Assembly: GCA_964016985.1 (NCBI GenBank)
Contig: OZ024830.1
Coordinates: 60,962,550 to 61,026,549, forward strand
Direction of reading: 5' to 3'
Origin: Anodontia alba
Taxonomy: Eukaryota; Mollusca; Bivalvia; Lucinida; Lucinidae
Length of the DNA stretch: 64,000 bases
Shown: piece after piece, positions 10,309 to 21,270 of the stretch
How positions within the stretch are numbered: position 1 is the stretch's first letter
How the letters are laid out: each line of letters begins with the position of its first letter
Notes under the pieces: model-generated
What the model saw: only the letters and a program-made list of their open reading frames with translations
Databases searched by the model: none
What the model was told of the DNA's origin: nothing
Position numbers and translations under genes: made by a program

Positions 10309-10320
10309 ATTGTGTCATAA
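10309..10320 (+). CDS. SKICH-domain protein, terminal coding exon (Ile-Val-Ser-stop)
   Basis: After a 2.17 kb intron, TTCTTCCAG is followed by ATTGTGTCATAA, which adds I-V-S and a stop in the phase required by the previous exon (...SNVFE|IVS). SKICH domains end in a final strand of the kind F-x-I, so FEIVS completes the fold exactly. The acceptor has a very strong pyrimidine tract (about 21 T plus TTTCCC). The coding part is only 12 nt, and the rest of the exon would be 3'UTR. The joined three exons give 114 codons plus stop. Confidence 0.78.
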   Translation: MVS

Positions 10321-10920
10321 GAAAGAGACCAGTTACAAGCTTAGATCTCTAAGTAAGCAGAGTATTCCAATAATTTCTCTTCTTGTTTCTCCACAAAACA
10401 TTCTTTAAAAGTAGATGCTTTATATTTAGAATATTCTATAATTTTGTGCTATTACAGAGACCATGATATGGTCAGTAGTCATTCAATGAAAAGGAATATT
10501 TTGGATGTAACACAGTTTAAAGATGGAACCCCAAAATGTTGTTTTCAAACTGGAATGTGTAGATTATGAAGAAAAATTACCATGTATGGTTGTTTTTTTC
10601 ATATAATCTGTACATTTTTGTTTGGATTCAACATGGTTGTTTAACTAACAGGAATTTTGCTTTGGATTCCAGCAACTGTATTAGAAAGAGGTTGTAGTGT
10701 ATGAAATATATTTCACCATGGGATGTCGTTTGAATTATCCTAGTTGATGATGTAATGAGATTTCAAATCATAAATGTTCATGGAGAAACTAGAAAACTAT
10801 GCTGACCACATTTACCCAAAGTGCATTTAGACATTCCTGTGCAAACAGTGTAGACCCATCGTGTACACTGTTTGCATCGGTTGTATTTTTTGGAACACTA
10901 GACATTAATGGATTAACCCT

Positions 10921-11346
10921 TATTATTGCATAAAAAGCAGTGTCGCATGTTATTAACAGCTGTGCATTAACCGGCGAAAAGCCGTGTATTAACAAGGCAA
11001 TTCACGCACTGTTAATGCACGGCTACGGAACTTTCAATATGATCGTACCGGGGCTACAGATTTGCTGCCATTACGAGATGTGTACTGCCCGGCCATAGTT
11101 AGTGAAAATTACATTCGCGAGACATCGGTGAAAAGGCGAAACAAAATAGTGCAAGAAATAACGTGAAATGTTGCAAATGTTTTCAGTTTTTATGCAATAA
11201 TAGCGATCGAACATGGTTTTTCAATGCATTAACATTCGCCAGGTCCCTTGCGAGGTGTTGAAAACCGCGGCCTTCGGCCTTGGTTTTCAACACCTCCCAC
11301 GGGACCTGGCGAATGTTAATGCATGAAAATCCATGTTTGATCCCTA
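10921..11346. repeat. Composite fold-back element family G, copy 2
   Basis: About 426 bp from TATTATTGCATAAAAAGCAG to CATGTTTGATCCCTAGCG. Module 1 carries CAATATGATCGTACCGGGGC and CGAGACATCGGTGAAAAGGC. Module 2 is a hairpin with CGCCAGGTCCCTTGCGAGG and its complement. The loop is GCGGCCTTCGGCC. It lies in the 3' flank of the SKICH gene. Confidence 0.8.
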
Positions 11347-13017
11347 GCGAATTTGTAGTAGACAACACTCTGAAATTGATTTTTTTGTTTTTTTGTTGTT
11401 GTTTTTTTGAGAAAATAATATTTTTTGTGAATTGTTTGCCAAGCAGGCAATTCACATGAAATGGAAAGCCTTATTTTCTCCTAGAAATAAAAGAATAATA
11501 TTTTGAAAGTTTTGTCTGCTGTAGTTATGATTAGCATTTTAAGGGATAACGGTAATTATGGTATTTTTATCTCCAAAATAACAACTTGCTTGAACTTTCA
11601 ACTGATCATCAATCCATCTTCTGTGATCTCAAGGTTGGAGCTTTCATATCTCAGTTTGAGAATAGGAAAAATGGACATTGTTTGCTCAGATTAGAAAAAT
11701 TTGAGAACAGATTTTTAGGATATGGAATAAAACAAGAAAGATAGTATCTCACAAGGACAGTTGGGCCGCCCCATGCAAAAACATATCTTTGGGCATTATG
11801 TGGACAGAGAAGCCCCAGATCAGCCTGTGCATCCATGCAGTCTGATCAGGGCCTTCATTGTCTGCTAACAGAATCATTGGACCCTATAGAATGTATCAGT
11901 AGAGAACAAATGCCCAAATGAGACGTTGGGCATGTGCGGGATGAATCTGCACATTTTGTGGCAGTTCAAAAAATGTTCTGGCTCGGTGCAGCCCATTTGA
12001 TTTTAAAACATATTTTCTAGTATAATGAAAATGGACATGTATCTGCCCTAAAATATTCCTGGAATTGGCCCAGATTTTAACAAGAAAACTGTTAAATGAA
12101 GTGTGAGTTTATCAAGTTTTGGCACTCCCTACCCACAAACCAAGCTGTGGAGAAGCTTTACCGCTTAAATGGATATTAAGGATCCCTGAGCCCATCAAAA
12201 TTTCCAGATTATGGAAATAATTTACTAAGTGCCCCTCAGTCTTGATATGTATTCATTTATATGGGACATGGGTGATAGGCCCATTTTATAGGCCCATTAT
12301 AAATTTGGGCTGGGAATATCTTTGCTTTAGTTTTGTATATTAGCTGGTATATTTTCATATATAAGAGTGGGTGAGTGGAGAGTGTTCCTTATTTCTGCTC
12401 AAAAATGTACATTGTAAGTAACTCTTTAGAACCACTTAAAAAAGTGTTATTCTAATGAGAATCACAACCCACATTAAACACAATTTGTGATGTCATTCTG
12501 TTTTGATGCCCCATACTTTGAAAAAGTTGATGTGACGTATTGCTTTTGCTTTGTTTGTCCATTTGTTTGTTATTCCATTTGTTGGACTTACATTGTGTGC
12601 AAGATATCTCAGAAAGTATTTGAGCTAGGGTTTTGATATTTGGCAGGCTTATTGGTGCTGAGGAACAGATCACCTAATTAACTTTAAAAAACAATTGATA
12701 AATTTTATGAGAGTTGTGCCCTTTTTAAAGTTTGGCATTTTGTAGAGCTAAGCATCTAGTTGGGGCAATAGTGTTTTGCAAACACAGTTCTAGCTAAATT
12801 TTGACATAATCCCAGTTTGGAAGAATGGTTCTATCCAAATTCAAAGATGGACAACACATCAGAAACATGTGAAAGGGTTAATTGTCTTTGAATAACTGTA
12901 ATATTTATTTGCTTTTGATGAAATGGCAGCTTTATTTAAGATTCTCATTGTTTTTTTAATCATTTGAGTCCATATGTGTAACTCACAATATATATGCCCC
13001 TGTTTTCACATACTGGA
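11347..13017. other. Intergenic / 3'-flanking DNA with scattered old repeats
   Basis: It includes a degraded family B2 fold-back (about 11375-11540, with AAGCAGGCAATTCACATGAAATGG). It also holds a non-palindromic repeat (11780-11930, AGATCAGCCTGTGCATCCAT ... GTCTGATCAGGGCCTTCA) that recurs at about 33955-34090. The polyadenylation site of the SKICH gene may lie here (several AATAAA), but none can be singled out. No coding potential recognised. Confidence 0.5.
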
Positions 13018-13075
13018 ACTGAGGACCTAGATCAGTACATGCATGAATGCATGTGCTGATCTGGGTCCTCTTCAC
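13018..13075. repeat. Isolated hairpin (GAGGACCTAGATCAG)
   Basis: A near-perfect inverted repeat reads GAGGACCTAGATCAGTACAT..GCATG and back through ATGTGCTGATCTGGGTCCTC. It is similar in layout to the family E cores but with a different sequence. Confidence 0.5.
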
Positions 13076-13474
13076 CTGCTTACAGAATCAAAGGATACTG
13101 TAGAATATGTCGACAAACAGAAACAGCCCTGATTAGGCTGTTCAATGTACAGGCTGACCTGGGTCTCATATTGCCTATGGCACAAGGACCTTATTCCCCA
13201 TATTGCATAATGTCATTATGAAATGTATTTTACAGGAAGGAAATTTTAAAATATTTTTAGCAGTATAGAACACAATCGTTTGTGTTCACTGCACTCGTTG
13301 CATCAACTTGCATTTTCAATCTTCTGTCAGTCTCTGGTATGATACTGTATTAGCTTTAAATATAAGGACATGTTAACTCTAAAATTTGAACAACAAAATC
13401 TAAAATGTTGCATTTGGAAATAAAGAATGCACAAAGGAACGAAAATCTTAGACTCAGTTTTATTAGTTTACTAT

Positions 13475-13916
13475 TTATTATTGCATAGAAAGCAGTGCCA
13501 CACGTTATCAACAGCCATGCATTAACGGCGAAAGACCGTGTATTAACAAGGCAATTCACATGCTGTTAATGCACGGCTACGCAACTTTCAATATGATCAT
13601 ACTGGGGCTACAGATTTGCTGCCGTTACGAGATGTATACTGCCGGGCTCTAGAACAAGCATAGTCCGTGGAAATTGCGTTCACGAGACATCAGTGAAAAG
13701 GCGAAACAAAATAGTGCAAGAGATATAACGCAAAATGTAGCAAATGTTTTCAGTTTTTATGCAATAATAGCAATCGAATGTGGTTTTTCAATGCATTAAC
13801 ATTCGCCAGGTCCCTAGGGAGATGTTGAAAACCGCAGCCTCCGGCCTCGGTTTTCAACACCTCCCTCGGGACCTGGCGAATGTTAATGCATGAAAAACCA
13901 TGTTTGATCCCTATAT
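13475..13916. repeat. Composite fold-back element family G, copy 3
   Basis: About 440 bp, starting TTTATTATTGCATAGAAAGC and ending CATGTTTGATCCCTATATT. Both modules are complete and in the same order as copies 1 and 2. Confidence 0.8.
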
Positions 13917-13955
13917 TCACGCCTATATTACTGCTTGTTGATATGTCTTAACATT

Positions 13956-14045
13956 GCTGGATGAATGGTAAACAGTGCAGACCTGATCACTTGCCACATT
14001 CTGCAGCAGAATGATCTGGGTCTGCACTGTTTATTCAGGCATGTC
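13956..14045. repeat. Fold-back repeat family E core
   Basis: GTAAACAGTGCAGACCTGATCACTTGCCACATTC and a complementary arm with GATCTGGGTCTGCACTGTTTA. Confidence 0.55.
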
Positions 14046-14097
14046 AGGATAAGTATGGTTAAGAAAGAGTTAAGGTGTGCCAATATACAGTTGACTG

Positions 14098-14413
14098 TCA
14101 TTATCTCGAACGCACTTATCTCGAATAACCGCTTATCTCGAAGTGAAAATCTTGTCCCTGCTTAAACATAAATCTAACAACAAGTAAAAAATATTGTGGA
14201 AAAGAGGAGAAATTGCCTAAGGAGCAATTTCTCCTCTTTTCCACAATATTTTCAATATATATCTAACGTCAAGAGTCCATTTACATATAAATTTGTTAAA
14301 TGTGGTCATTCGAATCATTTTTTCCTCATTTCTGAAAATCTGATATGTCGAGGTACGGATGTCTCAAAGTGTTTCAGAGAGTCCCTTGGATTTCGAGATA
14401 ACGAGAGTCAACT
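14098..14413. mobile_element. TA-flanked pogo-like MITE (TCTCGAA ends), copy 1
   Basis: Ends CAGTTGACTGTCATTATCTC and GAGATAACGAGAGTCAACT form terminal inverted repeats next to TA. Centre is a perfect hairpin, GTGGAAAAGAGGAGAAATTG and its complement, around 14196-14245. A second copy in inverse orientation is at 60435-60762. Confidence 0.75.
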
Positions 14414-14505
14414 AATTAGGAGGTAAATATTTTGTTCCTAAATTTTGTTTACCAAAGAAATACTGTTGTATTTGTTAGCTTTTATTTGAGCATAATATAT
14501 ACCAT

Positions 14506-14710
14506 ATTTACCCTGAGTATTCAGACAGGCCTGACCAAACAGAGCAGACCCAGATCAGATGCTGCAGAATACAGCATCTGATCTTAGTGTACACTGTTGG
14601 CCACTTATCCAGCAGTTTTTAGATACATCAATAGATAGTACAATGAAGTTGTTCAAATTTTAGGACAACTGTGGTAAGGAGTTAAGTTGTCCAAATATTT
14701 AGGATAAATG
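14506..14710. repeat. Family E MITE with outer ends
   Basis: Outer end ATTTACCCTGAGTATTCAGA, core CAGACCCAGATCAGATGC..GCATCTGATC, then TGGTAAGGAGTTAAGTTGTCC and closing end AATATTTAGGATAAAT. Shows the full ~200 bp extent of family E. Confidence 0.65.
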
Positions 14711-14785
14711 TGATATATTTATTTTGATCTGTAGTACTTGTGCATATGAACTGTAACATGGGAAATAGGTCTTCATCACATTCCT

Positions 14786-15029
14786 GGGCCCAGTTGTTCA
14801 AAGCTAACGATGTCGTTAGTTAACGATTCGTTAAAATTTACTTCGAGTGATACGCAAATATGCTGAAATTTTTTGCTGAAAAAGTGTGAGTAGCTTTTGC
14901 AGTGCAAAAGCTACTCACATTTTTTCAGTAAAAAATATCAGAATATCGTATATTGAATCTGCTTAAACAGTTAAGGAAATGACCCTTAACGAGCTTGTTA
15001 AGCTAACAATGCTTTGAACAACTGGGCCC
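14786..15029. repeat. Family C fold-back MITE, intact (244 bp)
   Basis: Starts GGGCCCAGTTGTTCAAAGCT and ends GCTTTGAACAACTGGGCCC, with a central hairpin GTGAGTAGCTTTTGCAGTGC and its complement. The copies at 16848 and 46698 have the same length to the base. Confidence 0.85.
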
Positions 15030-15654
15030 TGGTCAATAGATGTATAGGAGTGTAGGGTCTACATTACTCACTTTCAGTATCATTGGCTGTTGTAGACTAC
15101 ACTGACAGGGCTGAGTGGCTGAGTTGCTATAGTGTAAACATTCTCATCCTGCTGTAAGGGATAGGTACATTTTAATTTTCAATATGGGCATGCTTTGTCT
15201 TCCTTGTGTATCCCAAACACATCCACATTTTCAGGTTTGTATCTCTTTAGATCAGCCTGTGCTGATTTCAAGTTTGTAGCCCTTTAGATCAGCCTGCACT
15301 GATTTAGAGTTTGTAGCCCTTCAGATCTGCCTGTCAAGGATTTTATTTAGCATAAATTACAAACACAAGAATGGAGCAATGGGCAGTATCATATGATCCA
15401 GAAGTGCAGAGATAAAAATCAGCCACGGGACATGCACCCTTGCATGCACCCTTGGGACTCAAGCCTGCATATCCAAACAGTCTTTGCAGTGTGCTCTTAC
15501 GACAGACATACGACAAATAGTGGAGACTTTGGTCTCCACTATTTGGCCAAACCTGCCTGTTTAGTTATTTAGGTGTTTTGTTTAATATTGTACCAAACAT
15601 TTGACTGTAAAGTGTGTGATGTTGGGCTGAGTATGACATTATTACATAGCTCGA

Positions 15655-15822
15655 GATAGGAACGGGGTATCCAGATAAATATTTTCTTATTTTTCCTTGA
15701 AAATATATGTTGGTGAGGCACTTCTAATGAGTACCCACAACATATGTTTTCATGGAGAAATCAGAACAATATCAATACTTTTCAGTTGAAGAACTGTCTT
15801 ATCTAAAGCTATGATATTGTAT
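15655..15822. repeat. Fold-back MITE family A
   Basis: TTTCTTATTTTTCCTTGAAAA, a shortened left arm, GAGGCACTTCTAATGAGTAC and CATATGTTTTCATGGAGAAA, ending TGTCTTATCTAAAGCTATGA. Confidence 0.65.
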
Positions 15823-15846
15823 TTTAAAGCAGTGGGTTGTTATATA

Positions 15847-16205
15847 CAGTCAAACTTGAATGGCTCGAACATCATTGGGACCTTGGAAATTTGTTTGAGA
15901 TATGGGTAGTTCGAGCCACTGAAGGTTAATTATGGCGCAAGGTCAGGAAGCAAATGGTGATAAATTAGGGAATTATTTGCGATTTTCTATACAAAAAATT
16001 GTATGTTGAATGTACTCATTAGAATTGCCTCATTGGGGCAATTCTAATGAGTACACACAACATACATTTTCATGATAAAATCAGATCATTTACCTAAATA
16101 TTTGTTTTCTGGACCTATCGGAAGAATTTCATAGGGACTCAAAAACGAGTTCGAATGATCCATAATAAACGAGCCATCGGTGTTCGAGCTATTGAGGTTT
16201 TACTG
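15847..16205. mobile_element. TA-flanked pogo-like MITE (GGCTCGAACA ends), copy 1
   Basis: 359 bp flanked by TA (15845-15846, 16206-16207). Ends CAGTCAAACTTGAATGGCTC and GAGCTATTGAGGTTTTACTG. The central palindrome (about 15998-16075) has the family A motif GTACTCATTAGAA..GCCTCA, so the core is shared with another MITE family. A second, inverted copy is at 36566-36896. Confidence 0.8.
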
Positions 16206-16724
16206 TATGCATCACATTTTTGTTTATTTACAACTATAGCACCTTGTGCCTTTATTTTATTTGATGTTATATGTTATTTTATAGATTTATAAGCTCTTTA
16301 TAAGAGGTTTTCTTTCACATGTTAGCTTCCCATATAATGTGTTTTTGTTTAAACTGTTAAAAAATAATGCTCAAAATTATGAACTTGCAATGTGTTTGCA
16401 ATGAACACAGTTCTGTTGCTTGGAGTTTATAAAAAAAAATTAATGTGGACATTTCCCCTTCCATGCACTTGTGACATTCTTTTTGGAGAGACATCCCAAC
16501 AGAAACACAACATTGAAATCAACGTTGAATAGACGTTGTTTTAATGTTGTGTGCCCGCTGGGATTATTGGATAAAATATTTATCCTGAAGAAACATTTTG
16601 ACCACAAATGATAATATCAACATAGCTTCACAGAAGGCAATTTTGCAACCCAGAATGTCAAAATTTTATATTTCTCCATAACAACAAACATATAATTTTA
16701 TGTTTTATGTTTTGGGTGTATGGT

Positions 16725-16845
16725 GTGATTTCTCTTGTTTCTCCTCGAAAACATTTAATGTGGTACTCATTAGACTCACATTGCTGAGGTGCTTCTAATG
16801 TGTACCAACATTATGTTTTCATGGAGAAATAATGAAATTATTTAT
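16725..16845. repeat. Fold-back MITE family A, abutting a family C element
   Basis: TTTCTCTTGTTTCTCCTCGAAAA, GTACTCATTAGACTCACATT, then GAGGTGCTTCTAATGTGTAC and TTATGTTTTCATGGAGAAAT. The family C element at 16848 begins immediately after TTTATCT, suggesting insertion into the right end of A. Confidence 0.7.
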
Positions 16846-16847
16846 CT

Positions 16848-17091
16848 GGGCCCAGTTGTTCAAAGCGTCATTAGCTTAACGAGCTCGTTAAGGGTCATTT
16901 CGTTAACTGTTTTAATGGGTTCAATATACAATATTCTGATATTTTTTGCTGAAAAAATGTGAGTAGCTTTTGCACTGCAAAAGCTACTCACATTTTTTCA
17001 GCAAAAAATTTCCGCATATTTGCGTATCACTTGATGTAAATTTTAACGAATCGTTAACTAACGATGTCGTTAGCTTTGAACAACTGGGCCC
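16848..17091. repeat. Family C fold-back MITE, intact (244 bp), inverse orientation
   Basis: GGGCCCAGTTGTTCAAAGCG to GCTTTGAACAACTGGGCCC. It is the same element as at 14786 in the other orientation. Confidence 0.85.
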
Positions 17092-17499
17092 TGGATGCCT
17101 AATGTATCAGGAGCTATGATACTTTCAGAAGTGTTTCATCTCTTTTAGTCTTCATTGGTTCCCACATTTTTATCTTACAGTCCATTTTATAATAAAGAAA
17201 TTTCAGTTCATATTGCAGTATTTTTAGAATGCATACATTAAAATTTATTGGACCATCTTAAAACATACTTCAGGAAATGAACAGGAAATGATGTTGTTTA
17301 CCAACTTGCTGCCATATAGATAAAATAATCATTCCATTGTCACAGTGTGGTTTTATTTAAATGTCAAAAGTTATTGTGATTATGTGTGACTTATTGTGTG
17401 TCCTGTTATGTTAAAATTATGTTGTTACCTGTCAGTGTCTTGAAGTTGATGTACTTTGTGCTTGAATTGTTCCTGTTTACAATTATCTGTCCTGTCCAT

Positions 17500-19339
17500 G
17501 TAAGAAACTTGTCCTTCCAATCAGAAATCCAAGATGGCTGCATGGCAGCCATCTTAAAAATCTTTTTTTGCTGCTTCTCCTGAACTGAGAGGCCAATTGA
17601 CTTGAAACTTTCGGAGTGACTTGTAGATCAAAAATAGCTAAAATCACTCACGATCGGAAATCCAAGATGGCTGCCATCTTGAAAATTTATTTTTCAGTTC
17701 TTCTCCTGAATTGAAAGGCCAGTTGACTTGAAATTCGGTAGGAAGCATTGGAGTGACTTGTAGATTAAAAATAGCTAAAATTGTTCCGATCGGAAATCCA
17801 AGATGGCTGCCATGGTGGCCATCTTGAAAATCTTTGTTTCGCTTCTTCTCCTGAACCAAGAGGCCAATTGATTTGAAACTTGGTAGGAAGCATTGGGGTG
17901 CTTGTAGATTAAAAAAAGCTAAAATCATTCCAAACAGAAATCCAAGATGGCAGCCATGGCTGCCATTTATTTTGAAAATATATTTTTCGCATTTCCTCCT
18001 GAATTGAAAGGCCATTTGACTCGAAACTTTGTAGGAAGCATTGGGATGAGTGGTAGATAAAAGATAGGGGGGTGGTTGGGTGGTGCGAAGGTGCTGTGTA
18101 TCTTACATCACTGGGGCGTCCAACTGATATTGGCTTACAGTTGGGCAAGGCCTGCTATCCTTGTAGTGGGTAAGGGTAGAGGGGGAATGTTTTTATTTCT
18201 TCTGTTTCTTCACTTTCTTTCCTCTTCCTCTTTCTTCCCTGTCCCTCTCTTTCATCTCCTCTACTCTCTCTTCTATCTCTTTTCTCCCTTTCTCTGGGAG
18301 ACGACACAAAATGACCCTCAAGGGTTGACGTGTCGTTAAACCCCAACACAATCAATCAATCAAAAGATAAAAGATAGCTAAAATTGTTCGGATCGGAAAT
18401 CTAAGATGGCTTGAAACTTGATAGGAAGCACCAGGGTGACTTGTAGATCAAAAATAGCTAAAATCATTCTGATTGGAAATCCAGGATGGCCGCCATCTTG
18501 AAAATCTATTTTTCGCTTCTTCACCTGAACCGAAAGGCCAACTGACTTGAAACTTGGTAGGAAGCATCAGGGTTTACTTGTAGATCAAAAATAGCTAAAA
18601 TTTTTCCAATCAGATATCCAATATGACCCCCATGGAGGCCATCTTGAAAATTTCTTCTGCAGAATCGAAAGGCTAATTGACTTGAAACTTGATAGGAAGC
18701 ATCAGGGTGACTTGTAGATAAAAAATAGCAAAAGTCCTTCCCATCATAAATCCAAGATGGCCTCCATGGCTGCTATCTTGGAAATCTATTTTGCGCTTCT
18801 TCTCCTGAACCAAAAGGCCAATTGACTTGAAACTTGGTAGAAAGCATCAGGGTGACTTGTAGATCAAAAACAGCGAAAATCGTTTGGAAACTCAAGATGG
18901 CCGTTCAAAAATAGCGAAAATCATTCTGATCTGAAATCCAAGATGGCTGCCACAGTTGCTATCTTGAAAATCTATTTTGAACTTCTTCTCCTGAACAGAA
19001 AGGCCCATTGACTCGAAACTTGACAGGAAGTATCGGGATGACTTGTAGATCAAAAGTAACTAAAATCATTTAGTTCAGAAATCCAAATGGTCACCCTAGC
19101 TACCCTGTTGAAAATCTATTTTGAACTTTTTCTCCTGAACCAAAAGTGCAATTGACTCGAAACTTCATTGGAAGTATCAAGGTGACTTGTTGATTAAAAG
19201 TAGCTAATATCATTCAGATTGGAAATCCAAGATGGCCACCACCTTGAAAATCTATATTGAGCTTCTTCTCTTGAACCGGAAGGACAATTGACTCAAACTT
19301 GTCTGGTAATCAGGTGAGCGATACAGGTGGCCCTCTTGT
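17500..19339 (-). repeat. Tandem-repeat element with ~145 bp units (AAGATGGCTGCCAT), minus orientation
   Basis: About a dozen units of ~145 bp. Each has ATCGGAAATCCAAGATGG, CTGCCATGG..GCCATCTTGAAA, TCTTCTCCTGAACC, AAAGGCCAATTGACTTGAAAC and GACTTGTAGATCAAAAATAG. At the right edge (19310-19339) is CAGGTGAGCGATACAGGTGG-CCCTCTTGT. This is the complement of the head ACAAGAGGGCC...CGCTCACCTGA shared with the elements at 26948 and 55944. The other terminus is not visible, so the element is truncated on the left. A SINE (18068-18364) is nested inside. Confidence 0.85.
18068..18364 (+). mobile_element. SINE family I, full copy with 13 bp target-site duplication
   Basis: Runs from GGTGGTTGGGTGGTGCGAAG to CGTTAAACCCCAACACAATC followed by a TCAA-repeat tail. 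A pyrimidine-rich internal tract (18190-18300) is typical of the family. Perfect duplication AGATAAAAGATAG flanks it (18055-18067, 18365-18377), and the target lies inside the tandem array. Its 3' end resembles SINE family F. No convincing A/B boxes seen. Any open frame here is a repeat artefact. Confidence 0.85.
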
Positions 19340-19671
19340 TTCATAACATACTTTATGGAATGGCAAACAGGTCAGATACAGTCTGATTTGGGTCTGTACC
19401 ATTTTCCTGTGACATTTTGTTAGAATCTTGTTAGAATCTTCAGTGTACAAAATTTTAGGACATTTACCATATTTCATTATAAGTAAAACGGTATTATAAC
19501 ATTTTACAGATTTCATAGATACAGCTTTTCCCTAAGTTCCTGCATAATAAATCATTAGAGCCAAGCAATGGCAAAACCAACAAATATGGCATATTTGAAC
19601 AGAAATGACTCTGACCAGTGTAGTCTGATCAGGGTCATTGCTTTTCATTTAAATGGAATTGATACACTTTT

Positions 19672-19912
19672 AACCCTTAAAGCGCCAATCACAACAATTG
19701 TCATCTGCTTTGTCATCTGCTTGTGATTTTAAAAGTCATTTTTGCAAACAGTTTGGACCCAGATCAGACTGCTCCTTTAGGAGCAGTCTGATCTGGGTCC
19801 ACACTGTTTGCCCGTATGCAAAAATAGGTTTGACAAGTTTGCAAGAATATTCAGCAGACGGCATAAAGAGACGACATTTTCAGATGCAGGTTTTCTTGGC
19901 GCTTTAAGTGTT
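19672..19912. repeat. MITE with AAAGCGCCAATCACAAC ends and a family E-type core
   Basis: Ends ACCCTTAAAGCGCCAATCAC and TTGGCGCTTTAAGTGTTAAG. Core GTTTGGACCCAGATCAGACTGCTCC and its perfect complement. The ends match family B2 (30165) but the core matches family E. A decayed relative lies at 43025-43268. Confidence 0.7.
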
Positions 19913-19914
19913 AA

Positions 19915-20098
19915 GGCATACAACTCCATCAAAATTATTGTTTTTGCTCCCTTTTGAAAAGGGGCCTAGTCTAGAAGAAAAGAATTTGCTCCCAACTGGG
20001 GTGCAAATTCTTCCCTTAATTTGCTCCCCAATGGTATGGGGAGCAAATTATTTTCCTTTTAGACTAGACCCCTTTTCAGAAGGGACTTGATGTGCAGG
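19915..20098. repeat. Fold-back MITE family K (CTCCC-TTTTGAAAAGGGG)
   Basis: GCTCCCTTTTGAAAAGGGGC, AGTCTAGAAGAAAAGAATTTGCTCCC, then the complementary arm TAGACTAGACCCCTTTTCAGAAGG. Other copies at about 22440, 30990, 36900 and 48275. Confidence 0.65.
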
Positions 20099-20274
20099 AG
20101 AAGAAATAGGAAGTACACAAAAGTTGTCTGCCTTGTCAAAAAAGATGGAAAAATTTGACAGGCGAAACAAGTCCCCTTAAGCATTTTCCTCATTATCTGT
20201 AGATTGTTCATGTGAAAACCAAAAACTGATCAGGCTGTGTAGATACAGAGGCTTGTCTGTGTCCACTGTTGACA

Positions 20275-20445
20275 TATGCCTGTAAGCGCTCTTGACTTGA
20301 ATCACAAGGTCCTGGGTTCAAATCCAGCTTGAGGCAGAATTCAGTTATGATTGTATGGCTCTTCTTTGCACAGAGCCTTTCATTATCACTCTTACATTAT
20401 CTTGATATGACTAAAATAATGTTGAAAGGGATGTAAACACCAGAT
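20275..20445 (+). mobile_element. tRNA-derived SINE, second family
   Basis: TGTAAGCGCTCTTGACTTGAATC, a B-box-like CCTGGGTTCAAATCCAGCTTG, then GAGCCTTTCATTATCACTCT and the ATGACTAAAATAATGTTGAAAGG body. Confidence 0.65.
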
Positions 20446-20515
20446 CATCATCCTGACACCTGCCTGTTTATTGGGTACAGTATTTACCCAAAATATTCTA
20501 GTATACATTACACCA

Positions 20516-20742
20516 GGGCCCAGTTGTTCAAAGCTAACGACGTCGTTAGTTAACGATTCGTTAAAATTTACATTGAGTGATACGCAGATATGCTGAAATT
20601 TTTTGCTGAAAAAATGTGAGTAGCTACTCACATTTTTTCAGCAAAAAATTTCAGAATATTGTATATTGAATCCGCTAAAACAATTAACGAAATGACCCTT
20701 AACGAGCTCGTTAAGCTAACGATGCTTCGAACAACTGGGCCC
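20516..20742. repeat. Family C fold-back MITE (227 bp, short-loop variant)
   Basis: GGGCCCAGTTGTTCAAAGCT to GCTTCGAACAACTGGGCCC. The hairpin stem is 17 bp shorter than in the 244 bp copies (GTGAGTAGCTACTCAC at the centre). Confidence 0.85.
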
Positions 20743-20904
20743 AGGACTGTAACTCCTTACTATATTTGTCTTAAGTGTTTGTCCTAAGTGTTTTACATTG
20801 ACTGATGTTTCATGTTGACTAACAAAACTTTTTTTTCTGCTGTTTATGCCTTGTGAATGTTAAATCGTGTGAAATTAGTTTTATTTGTCACTTCTTATCT
20901 ATAT

Positions 20905-21035
20905 CACCATATATATTCTAAGTATTCAGACAGTCCTGAGCAAACAGTGTATATCCAGATCAGATGCCACAAAATGTGGCATCTGCTCTGGGTCTATACT
21001 GTTTGCCGTTCTTCAGGCAGAATTTTAGACACACC
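20905..21035. repeat. Fold-back repeat family E
   Basis: CTAAGTATTCAGACAGTCCTG, ATATCCAGATCAGATGCCAC and the complementary arm, closing ACTGTTTGCC. Confidence 0.6.
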
Positions 21036-21044
21036 AACAGGTAT

Positions 21045-21270
21045 TATCTCTTTCTTCACTGGTGGCAATTTTGTTGTCTGCTGATAACCTTTACAAACAG
21101 TTTGGATCCAAATCAGGCGGGACAAAACTACGGACCTGATCTGGATCCAAACTGTTTGACACACTGATGGTATTCCTGAATTTAAGATTATTTTTCAAAA
21201 CGTTAATTTAAAAAAAAAATCCTCAGACGACAAAAAAGCATGCAAAATTACCCAGCATGCAGAGTTAAAA
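21045..21270. repeat. MITE with GCATGC ends and GTTTGGATCC core, copy 1
   Basis: GGTGGCAATTTTGTTGTCTG, AAACAGTTTGGATCCAAATC and its complement GATCTGGATCCAAACTGTTTG, ending CAAAATTACCCAGCATGCAGAG. A second copy at 21742-22008 shows an internal duplication. Confidence 0.6.

Noticed and set aside
17644..18148. Minus-strand open frames (MAFQFRRKCEK...) with repeated HGCHLGF-like peptides
   Set aside because: Translation of the 145 bp tandem units. The peptide repeats simply mirror the DNA repeat.
18076..18355. Overlapping open frames on both strands rich in Phe/Leu or Arg/Glu, also at 25068-25322 and 61819-62061
   Set aside because: Produced by the pyrimidine-rich tract of SINE I. No codon conservation expected.
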